Part shown: one piece after another, positions 32,572 through 40,825 of the stretch | Numbering within the stretch: the stretch's first letter is position 1 | How the letters are laid out: each line of letters begins with the position of its first letter | NCBI RefSeq assembly: GCF_014699035.1 | Contig: NZ_JACXAA010000023.1 | Span: 1 to 62,209, forward strand | Direction of reading: 5' to 3' | Length of the DNA: 62,209 nt | Origin: Spirosoma validum | GTDB lineage: Bacteria; Bacteroidota; Bacteroidia; Cytophagales; Spirosomataceae | The notes under the pieces: model-generated | What the model saw: the letters and a program-made list of their open reading frames with translations, nothing else | What the model was told of the DNA's origin: nothing | Database searches by the model: none | Made by a program: the position numbers and the translations under genes

Positions 32572-33450
32572 TTAGGAATCGATCACGTTCATTACTAACT
32601 GATTGTCGGCTAGCTTACTGATAGTTTTAAGGAGTCTCTTCGGGTTATGCCCCGTAAATTGACGGTAGGTTTTAATAAAATAAGCCTGATCATAGAAGTT
32701 GCTCTCATAGCCCGTCTGGGTAAGGCTTTTGAAGTGTTCATGCAACACCTGATCGCGCAAAGAGTGTCGAAACCGAGCTATTTTGCGATAACTAGCTGGC
32801 GATAAGCTCATATTTTTTACGAACAATCGATGAAACGTTCTGACATTCATGTTTACTTCATCCATGATCGTCCGAACCGTAGGTTCATGGTCGAAGTCGG
32901 CCAATCTGAGTAGTGCGTGAGTAAGGATTTGTTCATAGGGTATAGGTTGATAGATCGCCACCAAATAGGTTTCCAATAGCCGGATTCGTTGCTCCAGACT
33001 ATCCGTATCAAAAAAGGCACGAATAAAGCCTTGATGATTCGAATGCTGATCCCAATCGGTAAATACTTGGGAGGCATTAGGCGTAATCTCAACCAAGGGT
33101 TTAGTAATGAAGTGATTCAATCCCAATGGGTTGAAAACAATCGTGATCTTGTCAACCATGCCTCTCAACTCCACATAATGTGGCTGTTCGTAGCGGCCTT
33201 GAGCAATTAACAAGGGGTCTGCCTGCGGATAACTGGAGACGGTAATAGCGGTGTCTTCAATTCGGCAATAAGCGTGCTTATGAATATTGAGGGATTGTAG
33301 GATATTAGGAAACACATAATACTGACTGACAAAGTCAGGCGAATCGGTACGCAGGAAGTAGTAATACTGGATGTATTGCTTGAGCAGTGGATGAGATGGA
33401 TAGAAATGTTCAACATCGGTGATGTGCTGCATAGACCCGTAATGTGTCAT
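32572..33450 (-). CDS. AraC-family transcriptional regulator
   Basis: About 292 residues from the ATG at 33450 (MTHYGSMQHITDVEHFYPSH). HTH signatures are MDEVNMNVRTFHRLFVKN with SPASYRKIARFRHSLRD, and LTQTGYESNFYDQAYFIKTYRQFTGHNPKRLL split around residue 250. The start is set by a GGAGG at 33461-33465, 10 bases ahead. A longer frame from 33555 starts inside a copy of the dispersed element and is rejected. It lies between the TPR-esterase and HxlR genes on one strand and may control the esterase. Confidence 0.85.
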   Translation of the reverse strand: MTHYGSMQHITDVEHFYPSHPLLKQYIQYYYFLRTDSPDFVSQYYVFPNILQSLNIHKHAYCRIEDTAITVSSYPQADPLLIAQGRYEQPHYVELRGMVDKITIVFNPLGLNHFITKPLVEITPNASQVFTDWDQHSNHQGFIRAFFDTDSLEQRIRLLETYLVAIYQPIPYEQILTHALLRLADFDHEPTVRTIMDEVNMNVRTFHRLFVKNMSLSPASYRKIARFRHSLRDQVLHEHFKSLTQTGYESNFYDQAYFIKTYRQFTGHNPKRLLKTISKLADNQLVMNVIDS

Positions 33451-33460
33451 CTCAAAGATG

Positions 33461-33465
33461 CCTCC
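33461..33465 (-). promoter_or_regulatory. Shine-Dalgarno deciding the AraC start
   Basis: GGAGG on the minus strand, 10 bases before the ATG at 33450. Strong Shine-Dalgarno sequences are unusual in Bacteroidetes, so it is a useful pointer to the start. Confidence 0.6.
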
Positions 33466-33505
33466 ACAAGTAAAACGTTGCAGGGTAAATGACTCTGATA
33501 TCAAA

Positions 33506-33571
33506 TAACGCCCGATTATCTGATACAACAAAAGAAGCCTATTCGTCTCAGCCACGAGCCTTATTTGAGAC
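33506..33571 (+). repeat. Dispersed intergenic element, copy 10
   Basis: Head AACGCCCGATTATCTGATAC, CGTCTCA (33544-33550), GCCACGAGCCTTATT, TGAGAC (33566-33571). The inner stem GTCTCA/TGAGAC is intact. It sits between the HxlR stop and the AraC start on the opposite strand. Confidence 0.65.
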
Positions 33572-33586
33572 AGCAGTGCTTACCCC

Positions 33587-33925
33587 TCACCCCATGATTA
33601 CACGGCGATGGGATGATCCCCATTTCGCTAGATCATGAATGATGCCTTGTAATGTCCAGCCATAATCGGTCAAACTATACTGGACTGTCACAGGCTGAGT
33701 AGCCAGGACGGTTCGCTTGATCAGTTTGTTTTGCTCCAATTCTTTAAGCTCTTTGCTTAATTGCTTATTCGAAATACCCACCATGTCGTTCGATAGATCG
33801 GAAAACCGTCTCCGCTCATAATAACACATTGAGGACAGAATGGAAATCTTCCATTTCCCATTCAACACATCCATAGCGTCATGGATCGCCAGGATGTCTG
33901 CTTTGTGACATACTTGTTCAGCCAT
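33587..33925 (-). CDS. HxlR-family transcriptional regulator
   Basis: A 112-residue HxlR/MarR-like winged helix protein. Motifs: DAMDVLNGKWKISILSSMCY, RRRFSDLSNDMVGISNKQLS, LKELEQNKLIKRTV and VQYSLTDYGWTLQGII. HxlR proteins act as dimers and often control adjacent redox genes in response to aldehydes or oxidants. It is divergent from an SDR gene with GTTAC-type repeats between, so it probably regulates both. A Cys6 near the N-terminus could sense redox state, which is inference. Confidence 0.9.
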   Translation of the reverse strand: MAEQVCHKADILAIHDAMDVLNGKWKISILSSMCYYERRRFSDLSNDMVGISNKQLSKELKELEQNKLIKRTVLATQPVTVQYSLTDYGWTLQGIIHDLAKWGSSHRRVIMG

Positions 33926-33927
33926 AA

Positions 33928-33976
33928 GTTACTTAGTTACCCCAACTATACCGTTACTTCTGGTAACCAAGTTACC
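33928..33976. promoter_or_regulatory. HxlR operator cluster (GTTAC repeats)
   Basis: Within 50 bases between the divergent HxlR and SDR genes are AGTTACTTAGTTACC (direct repeats), GTTAC-TTCTG-GTAAC (33953-33967) and GGTAAC-CAA-GTTACC (33962-33976, a perfect 6-3-6 dyad). The overlapping dyads fit binding of a dimeric winged-helix regulator. Confidence 0.6.
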
Positions 33977-34025
33977 AAAGTAAATGTTCCTGCACTAATT
34001 TATGGTGTAGTTAAAAAACATAATA

Positions 34026-34769
34026 ATGGATTTCAAGAACAAAAAGGTAGTCATAACTGGCGGAAGCCAGGGTATAGGTTTTGCGACCGCAAAGGCATTT
34101 AGTCAAAAGGGGGCAAATGTTTTGATTACGGGCAGAAATGCAGACAGCCTGCGAAAAGCAGCTGATGAAATCAACAGTTCAACCCTGCAAACGCTGTTGG
34201 CTGACACCTCGACCATAGAAGGAATTAGGGCGCTGGAAAAAGTGGTAGCCGAAAGTGGCCAGTCCGTCGATGTATTATACCTCAATGCGGCTATTGGCGT
34301 ATTTGCGCCCATTCAACAGGTCACAGAAGCGGATTTCGATGCGCAATTCAACACCAATGTCAAGGGCCACTTCTTTACGCTTCAAAAGCTCATACCGCAT
34401 TTAGCGGATGGGGCTTCAGTGATCTTTACATCCTCTGGTGTGGTGAGGGCCGCGGGGACAGCCAGCAGCGTGTACTCGGCAACCAAAGCGGCTTTGAACA
34501 AGATCGCCGATATTGCCGTCAATGAGCTGGCTGACCGAAAGATCCGGGTGAATATTGTCAGCCCTGGCCCGATTCAAACCCCGGGTCTGCTTTCCCTGAC
34601 CACCGCTGAAACCCAAGCTTACCTGGCTTCGAGAAGTGCTCTTCAACGACTGGGCCGTGCGGACGAAGTGGCCAATACCGTTTTGTTCCTAGCTTCAGAG
34701 GATGCCGGCTACGTGAATGGGGCTGATATTGCTGTTGACGGAGGATCAATTCAGTATATGCTTAAATAA
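34026..34769 (+). CDS. SDR-family oxidoreductase
   Basis: A 247-residue classical short-chain dehydrogenase. The cofactor motif is VVITGGSQGIGFATAKAF (TGxxxGxG), an Arg in ITGRNADS favours NADP(H), NAAIGVF is the NNAG-type motif, and the catalytic triad is Ser (~141, FTSSGVV) with YSATKAALNK (Tyr/Lys). It ends VNGADIAVDGG as usual. Divergently transcribed from the HxlR gene, which probably controls it. Substrate unknown. Confidence 0.9.
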   Translation: MDFKNKKVVITGGSQGIGFATAKAFSQKGANVLITGRNADSLRKAADEINSSTLQTLLADTSTIEGIRALEKVVAESGQSVDVLYLNAAIGVFAPIQQVTEADFDAQFNTNVKGHFFTLQKLIPHLADGASVIFTSSGVVRAAGTASSVYSATKAALNKIADIAVNELADRKIRVNIVSPGPIQTPGLLSLTTAETQAYLASRSALQRLGRADEVANTVLFLASEDAGYVNGADIAVDGGSIQYMLK

Positions 34770-34782
34770 TGAGCTTTTAAGT

Positions 34783-34823
34783 CTATCCATGGCCGGCCAG
34801 TTAAAGCTTCCAGTCATGGATAG
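34783..34823 (+). terminator. Hairpin after the SDR gene
   Basis: CTATCCATG (34783-34791) pairs with CATGGATAG (34815-34823) 14 bases after the SDR stop codon; the next bases inside continue the pairing imperfectly. Confidence 0.5.
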
Positions 34824-35031
34824 GCTATTGACCACCAAAATACTGTTTCTCAAAACATCCGATTTTGTCGTCAAGAAATTCGTTGCCTTCGTCGTTGGGA
34901 GCAATCTATAAGCTCTTGATTAAACTCACTTCTTGACCAACCCAATTAGGCATTCACGGGTTTATGGTCAAGACGAACCTTCCGAAAGCCTAGGTGATAA
35001 CCTTATTTCTATAACTTCTTCGTTTCTGCTC

Positions 35032-35877
35032 ATGCCGACTATTTTTATAACGGGTGCCTCATCGGGATTAGGGAAAGCCACTGCCAACCTGTTTGCCGCC
35101 CGCGGCTGGCAGGTCATAGCTACTATGCGCCACCCCGAACAGGAAACCGAGTTGACAAAATTGCCCAATGTCCGCCTGTTGACCCTCGACGTAACTGATC
35201 CGGTATCCATTGAATCGACCGTGCAACGCGCTATTACCGTGTCTGCTGTCGATGTCGTGTTTAACAACGCAGGCTATGGCCTCATCGGTGCCTTGGAAGC
35301 GGTCTCTGATGAACAGATAACGCAATTGGTGAATACGAACCTACTGGGTGTTATCCGGGTTACCAAAGCCTTTCTTCCGCACTTGCGGGCCAAGAAATCC
35401 GGCTGTATCATTAATACCACATCGATTGGTGGGCTTATTGCGTTCCCGCTCTACTCGATTTACCACGCGACAAAGTGGGCTGTTGAGGGCTGGAGCGAGA
35501 GTATGTCCTTTGAACTGGCGCTACATAACATCCAGATTAAAACCGTTTCGCCAGGCGGCATAGCCACCGATTTCACCGGCCGCTCGCTGGTTGTGGTCGA
35601 GCATGGGGCCTATGGTGATCTCTTGCAAAAGCTGATGAGTGGACAGGAAAATGTCCAGTTCTCAGCCTCCGAAGCCATTGCCGAAGTGGTGTACCAGGCT
35701 GCCACCGATCAGCAGGATCAACTCAGCTACCCGGCAGGGGCAGACGCCATCGCCACCTGCGCACACCGGCTGGGGGTTAGACCCGAAGCCTTCCGCCAGG
35801 AGGTGGCCAGCCGGTTTGCCTCGGATCAGGAAGCTAGTTTAAGTAGGCTACGTTCCGGTAAAAACGACGGTAATTAA
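35032..35877 (+). CDS. SDR-family oxidoreductase (retinol-dehydrogenase-like subgroup)
   Basis: About 281 residues from the ATG at 35032 (MPTIFITGASSGLGKATANL). Motifs are TGASSGLG, VVFNNAGYGLIGALEAV, the active-site Ser in NTTSIGGLI, and YHATKWAVEGWSES (Tyr/Lys). A frame from 34933 would add 33 residues without function and is rejected. A different subgroup from the SDR upstream, so not a recent duplicate. Substrate unknown. After its end, 35878-36135 contains only a decayed copy of the dispersed element (about 36029-36065). Confidence 0.9.
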   Translation: MPTIFITGASSGLGKATANLFAARGWQVIATMRHPEQETELTKLPNVRLLTLDVTDPVSIESTVQRAITVSAVDVVFNNAGYGLIGALEAVSDEQITQLVNTNLLGVIRVTKAFLPHLRAKKSGCIINTTSIGGLIAFPLYSIYHATKWAVEGWSESMSFELALHNIQIKTVSPGGIATDFTGRSLVVVEHGAYGDLLQKLMSGQENVQFSASEAIAEVVYQAATDQQDQLSYPAGADAIATCAHRLGVRPEAFRQEVASRFASDQEASLSRLRSGKNDGN

Positions 35878-36028
35878 CGATGTTTACTGATTATATCCGG
35901 ATGATTTTGGATCCAAAGACCACTAAGGGTTGGTAAGCGAACAAGTGATGAAAACCTCTGGCTTATAAGACTAAAGGTTGGCTGTCGCCAGATGTTATTG
36001 TCGAGGCCTACAAGCAGATCAATGAACA

Positions 36029-36065
36029 CGCTCTCAGCTCATTTTATAGAGCATTTTTTGAGAAT
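36029..36065 (+). repeat. Dispersed intergenic element, decayed copy
   Basis: CGCTCTCAGCTCATTTTATA, then GAGCATTTTTTGAGAA: a CTCTCA arm, a GAGCATTT loop string and a TGAGA arm remain in the right order. It is recognisable only by comparison with other copies. Confidence 0.35.
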
Positions 36066-36135
36066 TTATTAAACATTGGTAACAGACCCGCAGCAACCAT
36101 CACAGATTCATTACCCTGTCCAAATACGAACGACC

Positions 36136-37281
36136 TTATGGAATGTAACGCATCAGCAAACCAATCATAGCAGCACCACCAATGATGCTTAATTCAGGTA
36201 ATTTCTTGAACCTATAAAGCAGTCCAACAGTGGCTAGGGCAATCAAAATAGCAGGTATATCAACCAATTGCCGACGCGCTAGCACCACTACAGCCCCGGC
36301 TATCGCTCCGACAGCCGCAATAGTGATTCCATCCACAAATGCTTTGACGCCTGGATGCTTACCCCAGCGTTTAAAGTATGGTGCAGGGAGAACTGTCAAT
36401 AAGTAACAGGGTAGGAACGTGGCCAGCGCAGCTACACAAGCACCCGGAAAACCTGCTACCAGATAGCCAATAAAAGCAACCGTAATGACGACCGGGCCGG
36501 GAGTAATCATGGCCACTGCCACCGCGTCCAAAAACTGTTGCTCGTTCAACCAGCCATATTCTTTGACTACACCACCATACAAAAAGGGGACGATGGCCAA
36601 TCCGCTCCCGAATACGAACGTTCCCGCTTTAGCGAAGAAGATAGCCAGCTTCCAAAGGACCGAGTCAGTGGGGAAATTTTGAAGTGGTGGCAGCAAAAAG
36701 GCGATACTATTTCCCACACCGGGGCGGATCAATTGGGGGGGTGTTTTCACCAGCCAATAAATGGCTCCTGACAATAAGACCAGCCACAACAATTCCGATT
36801 CCGTAACAGCGGTAGCAATGGCAGACACGGCAAATAAGGCCCAGCCCAGTTGATCTTTCCCTACGGTTTTGGTCGTCAGCTTGTAACTGCCAATGGCGAT
36901 GATGCCGATCACGGCGGCTCCAATGCCGTAGAAGATGGCCTGCATCCAGGGTAGACCACCGAATTGCAGATAAGCCCAGCCCAGCGCCACCACCAGGACA
37001 AACGAAGGCAGGATGAAGGCCACACCCACGAGCGTAGCCCCCCAAATGCCATAATGAACATAGCCTAGGTAGATGGCCAATTGAGCAGCTAAAGGGCCAG
37101 GAGCCAATTGCGCCAACGCCATACCCTCCCGGTAATCGTCTTCACTGATCCACTGCCGTTCCATCACCAAATCACGGTGCATGGCACTGACCAGGGCGGG
37201 CGGGCCGCCAAAGCCCAACGTGCCCAAACGGGCAAAATAAAGCACCAGATCATTCAATGAATAAGAAGCGTTTTGTTTCAT
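36136..37281 (-). CDS. chrA: ChrA chromate transporter (two-domain form)
   Basis: A 381-residue membrane protein with two homologous CHR halves. The first begins YFARLGTLGFGGPPALVSAM and contains MALAQLAPGPLAAQLAIYLG; the second begins FFAKAGTFVFGSGLAIVPFL with AVAMITPGPVVITVAFIGYL. The FGG/FGSG and PGP motifs in each half are family hallmarks. ChrA expels chromate driven by the proton motive force. It is last in a minus-strand cluster with DUF1259, a barrel protein and a ChrB-AraC fusion, a coherent chromate-response locus. Confidence 0.93.
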   Translation of the reverse strand: MKQNASYSLNDLVLYFARLGTLGFGGPPALVSAMHRDLVMERQWISEDDYREGMALAQLAPGPLAAQLAIYLGYVHYGIWGATLVGVAFILPSFVLVVALGWAYLQFGGLPWMQAIFYGIGAAVIGIIAIGSYKLTTKTVGKDQLGWALFAVSAIATAVTESELLWLVLLSGAIYWLVKTPPQLIRPGVGNSIAFLLPPLQNFPTDSVLWKLAIFFAKAGTFVFGSGLAIVPFLYGGVVKEYGWLNEQQFLDAVAVAMITPGPVVITVAFIGYLVAGFPGACVAALATFLPCYLLTVLPAPYFKRWGKHPGVKAFVDGITIAAVGAIAGAVVVLARRQLVDIPAILIALATVGLLYRFKKLPELSIIGGAAMIGLLMRYIP

Positions 37282-37302
37282 GGGTGGAGATGTCGTTAAA
37301 AA

Positions 37303-38304
37303 CTAGTGTTTCATGTGGCCCGCTTTTCCCAATTGGTCGAGTGCCGCCCGGAATCCTTTGGCCAATTCAGGGGCCGGTCCGCGACCATAATAATGCAGGA
37401 AAACGGTTCGCGGCTGTTCACCCAGCATGTGATGGTGAATGGCGACCACTTCGAGTTTATGGTTGCGTAGGGCACTCACCACATTGTTCACTTCACCTTC
37501 CAGCATGGCGATATCGCCCGCGATGTGCGCACTATCCTGCTTACCGGCAAAGGAGGCCCAGGAGTTCAGCCCGATGGCGGCTGTCATCTCGGCCCCCATT
37601 GCGACGGTGTGCAGATCGTCGCGTCCGACGGTGTATTTATAGGTGGGGCCATTGACGACGCCTTTGTAATTGACCAGGGCATCGAGCGCGGGTAGATCGA
37701 ACAGCTCCTTGCCCGTTTGGGGCGTGCCGGTAGCGGCTGGGGTCGCGTTGTTGCCTGATTGTGCCGTTGCGGGTGCAGTCGTTTGGGGCTGATTGGCTGG
37801 AAATAGCTTGGTATTTCCTATGGCCGTGGCATATTTTTTGGCCAGCTCCGCCGTAGTGCCCATGCCGTGCAGGTGCATGTAGAAAATGCGCGGCTGTTCG
37901 TAGAAAAAATGGTTATGGATAGCCCCCACTTCCAGGCCAGCGGCATGGGTCGCGTCGATCAGCGGATTCACTTCGTCTTCGAGTAATACCGTATCGCTCA
38001 TCATGACGGTTTGTTTACCATCCAATGTTTTCTTGAAGGATACCCAGCCGCCAAAACCGAACGGAATCGGCACCGGCTCTCCTTTGATGGTTACTTTCAG
38101 ATCATTGCGGGGCAGTGGTACGGTGTAGGTGGCTTGAGCTTCGTTATAGGTGCCCTTTTTGCCCAAGGCATTGGCAATCGCGTCCTGTTCTTCTACCGGC
38201 AGGGCGAGAGTTTTGAAGCTGAGTTCACCCTTGTCCAGTGACCCACCACAAAGGGGAATGGCACCAATTGCGGTTGCGGTTTGTAGGAAATTTCGTCTTC
38301 TCAT
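37303..38304 (-). CDS. DUF1259 protein (two tandem domains), exported
   Basis: A 333-residue protein with a Tat-like start (MRRRNFLQTATAIGAIPLCG). Two DUF1259 domains, ~35-170 and ~205-330, share AxxNxW/GGWxSF-type and LEDEVNPLIDATHAAGLEV / LEGEVNNVVSALRNHKLEV blocks, followed by HNHFFYEQPRIFYMHLHG and HHHMLGEQPRTVFLHYYG. The His-rich motifs suggest metal binding. A Gln/Thr/Pro linker joins them. DUF1259 genes often accompany ChrA in Bacteroidetes and Proteobacteria, but their role in chromate handling is unproven. It precedes chrA by 21 bases. Confidence 0.85.
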   Translation of the reverse strand: MRRRNFLQTATAIGAIPLCGGSLDKGELSFKTLALPVEEQDAIANALGKKGTYNEAQATYTVPLPRNDLKVTIKGEPVPIPFGFGGWVSFKKTLDGKQTVMMSDTVLLEDEVNPLIDATHAAGLEVGAIHNHFFYEQPRIFYMHLHGMGTTAELAKKYATAIGNTKLFPANQPQTTAPATAQSGNNATPAATGTPQTGKELFDLPALDALVNYKGVVNGPTYKYTVGRDDLHTVAMGAEMTAAIGLNSWASFAGKQDSAHIAGDIAMLEGEVNNVVSALRNHKLEVVAIHHHMLGEQPRTVFLHYYGRGPAPELAKGFRAALDQLGKAGHMKH

Positions 38305-38340
38305 CGAGTAACTGAAATCGTTTATAGGTTGACTAAATGA

Positions 38341-38925
38341 TTAGAAAACAATGCCAAACTGAAAGCCAATTGTTGCCGATGTGGGGCGGTCGCTGCCGAA
38401 ACGAATCGGAATGGGCACCGCCACAAAATAGTTGAGCGTTTGACCATGCCGGACAATTTTATTAAACACGGGTGTCACGCCATACCGACCCGAAGTTTCA
38501 AACGCCAGGCGTCCAGCAAACGTAAAATCATGGCCAAGATTGACCAGCACGCCAGGATGAAACAGCACATTGGCCACACGGCTCGTCCCGTCCTGGGCCC
38601 GGATCAAGGGCACGATTTCGACCGAAAAACCGATTTGTTTGGTCTTCCATAGATTGAGGCCAATGGGGAAACCGACCACATAATAATTGCTAAAGTTCGT
38701 CTCAGAACCATGCTCATCAACGGTCATCAACGGATGAAGAACACCGAGATAGCCAACCATGCGCGGATAGGTTGGTGTCGGTGGTGAGGGTGGTGTTTGG
38801 GCAAAAACACAATTTCTATTTAGGCACGAAAGCAGTGCCATGAAGAGAAATGCAGTGGGATAATTGAGTAGCCCGCCCCTACCTGGTTTGGCCGATTTTG
38901 GGTTGAAATGAATTCGGTCCATCAA
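38341..38925 (-). CDS. Outer-membrane beta-barrel-like protein of the chromate cluster
   Basis: A 194-residue protein with an export signal ending VFAQT (~43) and an otherwise beta-strand-rich body with alternating hydrophobic residues (YYVVGFPIGLNLW, IGFSVEIVPLI, FTFAGRLAFETSGRYG, ATIGFQFGIVF). The C-terminal Phe and strand pattern fit a small outer-membrane barrel. Unknown function. It lies 36 bases upstream of the DUF1259 gene and 59 bases downstream of the ChrB-AraC gene, all on one strand. Confidence 0.55.
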   Translation of the reverse strand: MMDRIHFNPKSAKPGRGGLLNYPTAFLFMALLSCLNRNCVFAQTPPSPPTPTYPRMVGYLGVLHPLMTVDEHGSETNFSNYYVVGFPIGLNLWKTKQIGFSVEIVPLIRAQDGTSRVANVLFHPGVLVNLGHDFTFAGRLAFETSGRYGVTPVFNKIVRHGQTLNYFVAVPIPIRFGSDRPTSATIGFQFGIVF

Positions 38926-38984
38926 TGACGTATCAGTTTTTAACGCAAGGATACGCCGATGGTCAGGCCCGAAATAGAATGAAT

Positions 38985-39857
38985 TTAACCTTTTGTATCT
39001 GCTTTACCTTTTGCCCTATTTTTTCGGTAATCAGACGGATTTTTTCCAACCTGTTTTTTGAAAATACGGGTGAAATGGCTCTGGTCTGAGAATCCAGTTA
39101 GGTAAGCGATTTCGGTCAGGGTGTAGGTGGTGTTTTCCAGTAACTGGAGGGCTTTCTCGATCCGCAGTTTGCGAATGTATTCGCCAAAGGAAAGATCATC
39201 GAAATAGCGAGCAAAGGTGCGAGAAACATAAGCTGGATTCACGTCCAAGCTTTCCGATAATTCGGTCAAACTGAGCCGGTACGCCGGTGCGATCAGATTT
39301 GTATCAATCTGGTCTTGAATCAGCTCTTTCAACCCATCGACCCAAGCGGGCGGTTTCCGGTTGCCTGCTGGTTTGAGATACGCATGCAACACCTGCAATA
39401 AGAGCCGTTCGGTAGGGCTTTGGGTATGTTTGACGGTTTGAAGGTGTTTGGCCCAACTATAGAGCGCATCGTAAACGATAATGCCTTGCAACAGTAATTC
39501 TTGGTCATCGGTAATATTAAACGATAACCCCGCCGAGATTGCCCATAGGCCCGCCGATTGGGCCGCTAAGCTGTGATCGTCGGTATCAGCTCCCCGAACT
39601 ATGGGGGCGATGGCCAGTAAAGCCGGATCGGTGAGTTTGTGTTTTTGCAGAAAGTAATCGAAGGTGCAGCGGTCTTCGTAATGTGTGTACTCAACACCCG
39701 GCACATCAAAAGGAATCGCATCTAGTTCCTGTGCCTGCTGAATGACTCGATCTTCAGGTACATAAATGATGGTGGTTTCCAAGTCGATAAATCGTTTTAT
39801 AAGCCACGGGCAGGCAAGTCGGTCAATTTTTGGGCGTTCTCGTGTAATCCAATTCAT
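38985..39857 (-). CDS. ChrB-like domain fused to an AraC-type HTH
   Basis: About 290 residues from the ATG at 39857 (MNWITRERPKIDRLACPWLI). The N-terminal ~150 residues match the chromate-resistance ChrB C-terminal domain: WITRERPKIDRLACPWLIKR, DVPGVEYTHYEDRCTFDYFL, IAPIVRGADTDD. The C-terminal ~110 residues form an AraC HTH pair (LSESLDVNPAYVSRTFARYF with SFGEYIRKLRIEKALQLL, and LTEIAYLTGFSDQSHFTRIF). A chromate sensor directly fused to DNA binding would be a one-protein switch for the barrel, DUF1259 and chrA genes downstream. ATG 39890 is an alternative start. Confidence 0.85.
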   Translation of the reverse strand: MNWITRERPKIDRLACPWLIKRFIDLETTIIYVPEDRVIQQAQELDAIPFDVPGVEYTHYEDRCTFDYFLQKHKLTDPALLAIAPIVRGADTDDHSLAAQSAGLWAISAGLSFNITDDQELLLQGIIVYDALYSWAKHLQTVKHTQSPTERLLLQVLHAYLKPAGNRKPPAWVDGLKELIQDQIDTNLIAPAYRLSLTELSESLDVNPAYVSRTFARYFDDLSFGEYIRKLRIEKALQLLENTTYTLTEIAYLTGFSDQSHFTRIFKKQVGKNPSDYRKNRAKGKADTKG

Positions 39858-39913
39858 ACTTAAAAAATGACGTAGCGAGATAAGTAACAAAGCAGATTAT
39901 ATTACTATCTCAC

Positions 39914-39967
39914 GAAACGCCCGAATTATAGACACTCCCTCGTCTCAGGCAGGAGCCTTTTGTGAGA
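39914..39967 (+). repeat. Dispersed intergenic element, copy 11
   Basis: Head GAAACGCCCGAATTATAGAC, ACTCCC, CGTCTCA (39941-39947), GGCAGGAGCCTTTTG, TGAGA (39963-39967). The inner stem TCTCA/TGAGA is kept; the outer pairing is broken. It lies upstream of the ChrB-AraC gene and downstream of the YFQQ gene. Confidence 0.7.
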
Positions 39968-40054
39968 AGGTATAGTGTATCGGAATAAGGTTAGCAACCG
40001 GTTGAGATTTTGTCCTAACTCTGATGCTAACCCGTATTAACTAACCTGCATCCT

Positions 40055-40818
40055 TTACTGCTGGAAATACTCCACCTTGTCGGCGTCGATGTTGTTGGTA
40101 GCCTTCGCTTCCACCACCGTGTCCGGTAGCACCGTCGAACTAACCGTCAGCACACCCGAGGAGGACCCCGGGCTCAAGCTGCCCATTAAACCGAAGGAGT
40201 GCACATCCCCAGCCGCTACCAACTGGCGGGTGGTTAAGATGTAGTAGTTGGCATTTGTATCGGTAAAGCTCCAGGCGCCGTTCTGTACGTCTCGCCCGTT
40301 GACCCTGGTCAAGCCTGAATCAAAGCTCAACTGGAGCTTGGGATCTTTACTCACCCGCACACTAAAGCTGCCAGTGGTGGCCACCGAGTTTAGTTCGAAC
40401 ACATCCACCACCACGGTGAAGGGTGTTGAGCCGTAGACCGACGTAGGCCGGGCGTAGAGGATGGGCGAGAGGTCCGATAACGCTGTGGCCGTTACCACGT
40501 ACAGGTTCTGACTGGCGAGTGTATTGCTGACGGTGTGGGTGGTTAGGCTCACGGTGCTGCCGCTGGTAACGCTCAGATCGGTGCTGAGAGCGGGCGAGTA
40601 GGCTAGTTGCAGGGTATGCTGGGGTTACCCGTCACCGGAGTGCTAGTGCGTTGGAGGCTGTTGTTGGTCACGCTCAAACTGAGGGAAGGTGTGAGCGTCA
40701 GGCCGTCCACCGATACCGTGGTGTTTGGAAGCACCGTCATACCGTTAGTGCCCACCGAGAGCTGAGCGGATGTGGGCAGGGCTACCAGCAGTAGGCAAAG
40801 AAGGAGATAGATTCCCAT
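40055..40818 (-). pseudogene. Secreted YFQQ-tail protein, frameshifted (locus 1)
   Basis: The first part (40818-40603) starts MGIYLLLCLLLVALPTSAQL, a signal peptide, and stops soon after TGNPSIPCN. The second (open from 40624 in another frame, to 40055) continues LQLAYSPALSTDLSVTSGST and ends with the full YFQQ tail domain (DLSPILYARPTSVYGSTPFT ... NNIDADKVEYFQQ). Inserting one base near 40614-40616 would give ...NPSITLQLAYSPALS, joining the two smoothly. So this is a ~254-residue protein broken by a one-base deletion or sequence error. It starts 7 bases after the S74 gene, so they form one operon. Confidence 0.75.
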
Positions 40819-40825
40819 GGTGGGC

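Noticed and set aside
33451..33555. Extended N-terminus for the AraC gene
   Set aside because: The extension would be encoded by a copy of the dispersed element, and GGAGG at 33461-33465 favours the ATG at 33450.
35930..36028. Coding-like stretch after the second SDR (GWLSPDVIVEAYKQINEH)
   Set aside because: It could be a fragment of an insertion sequence or a lost gene, but it is too short to name and has no start or partner.
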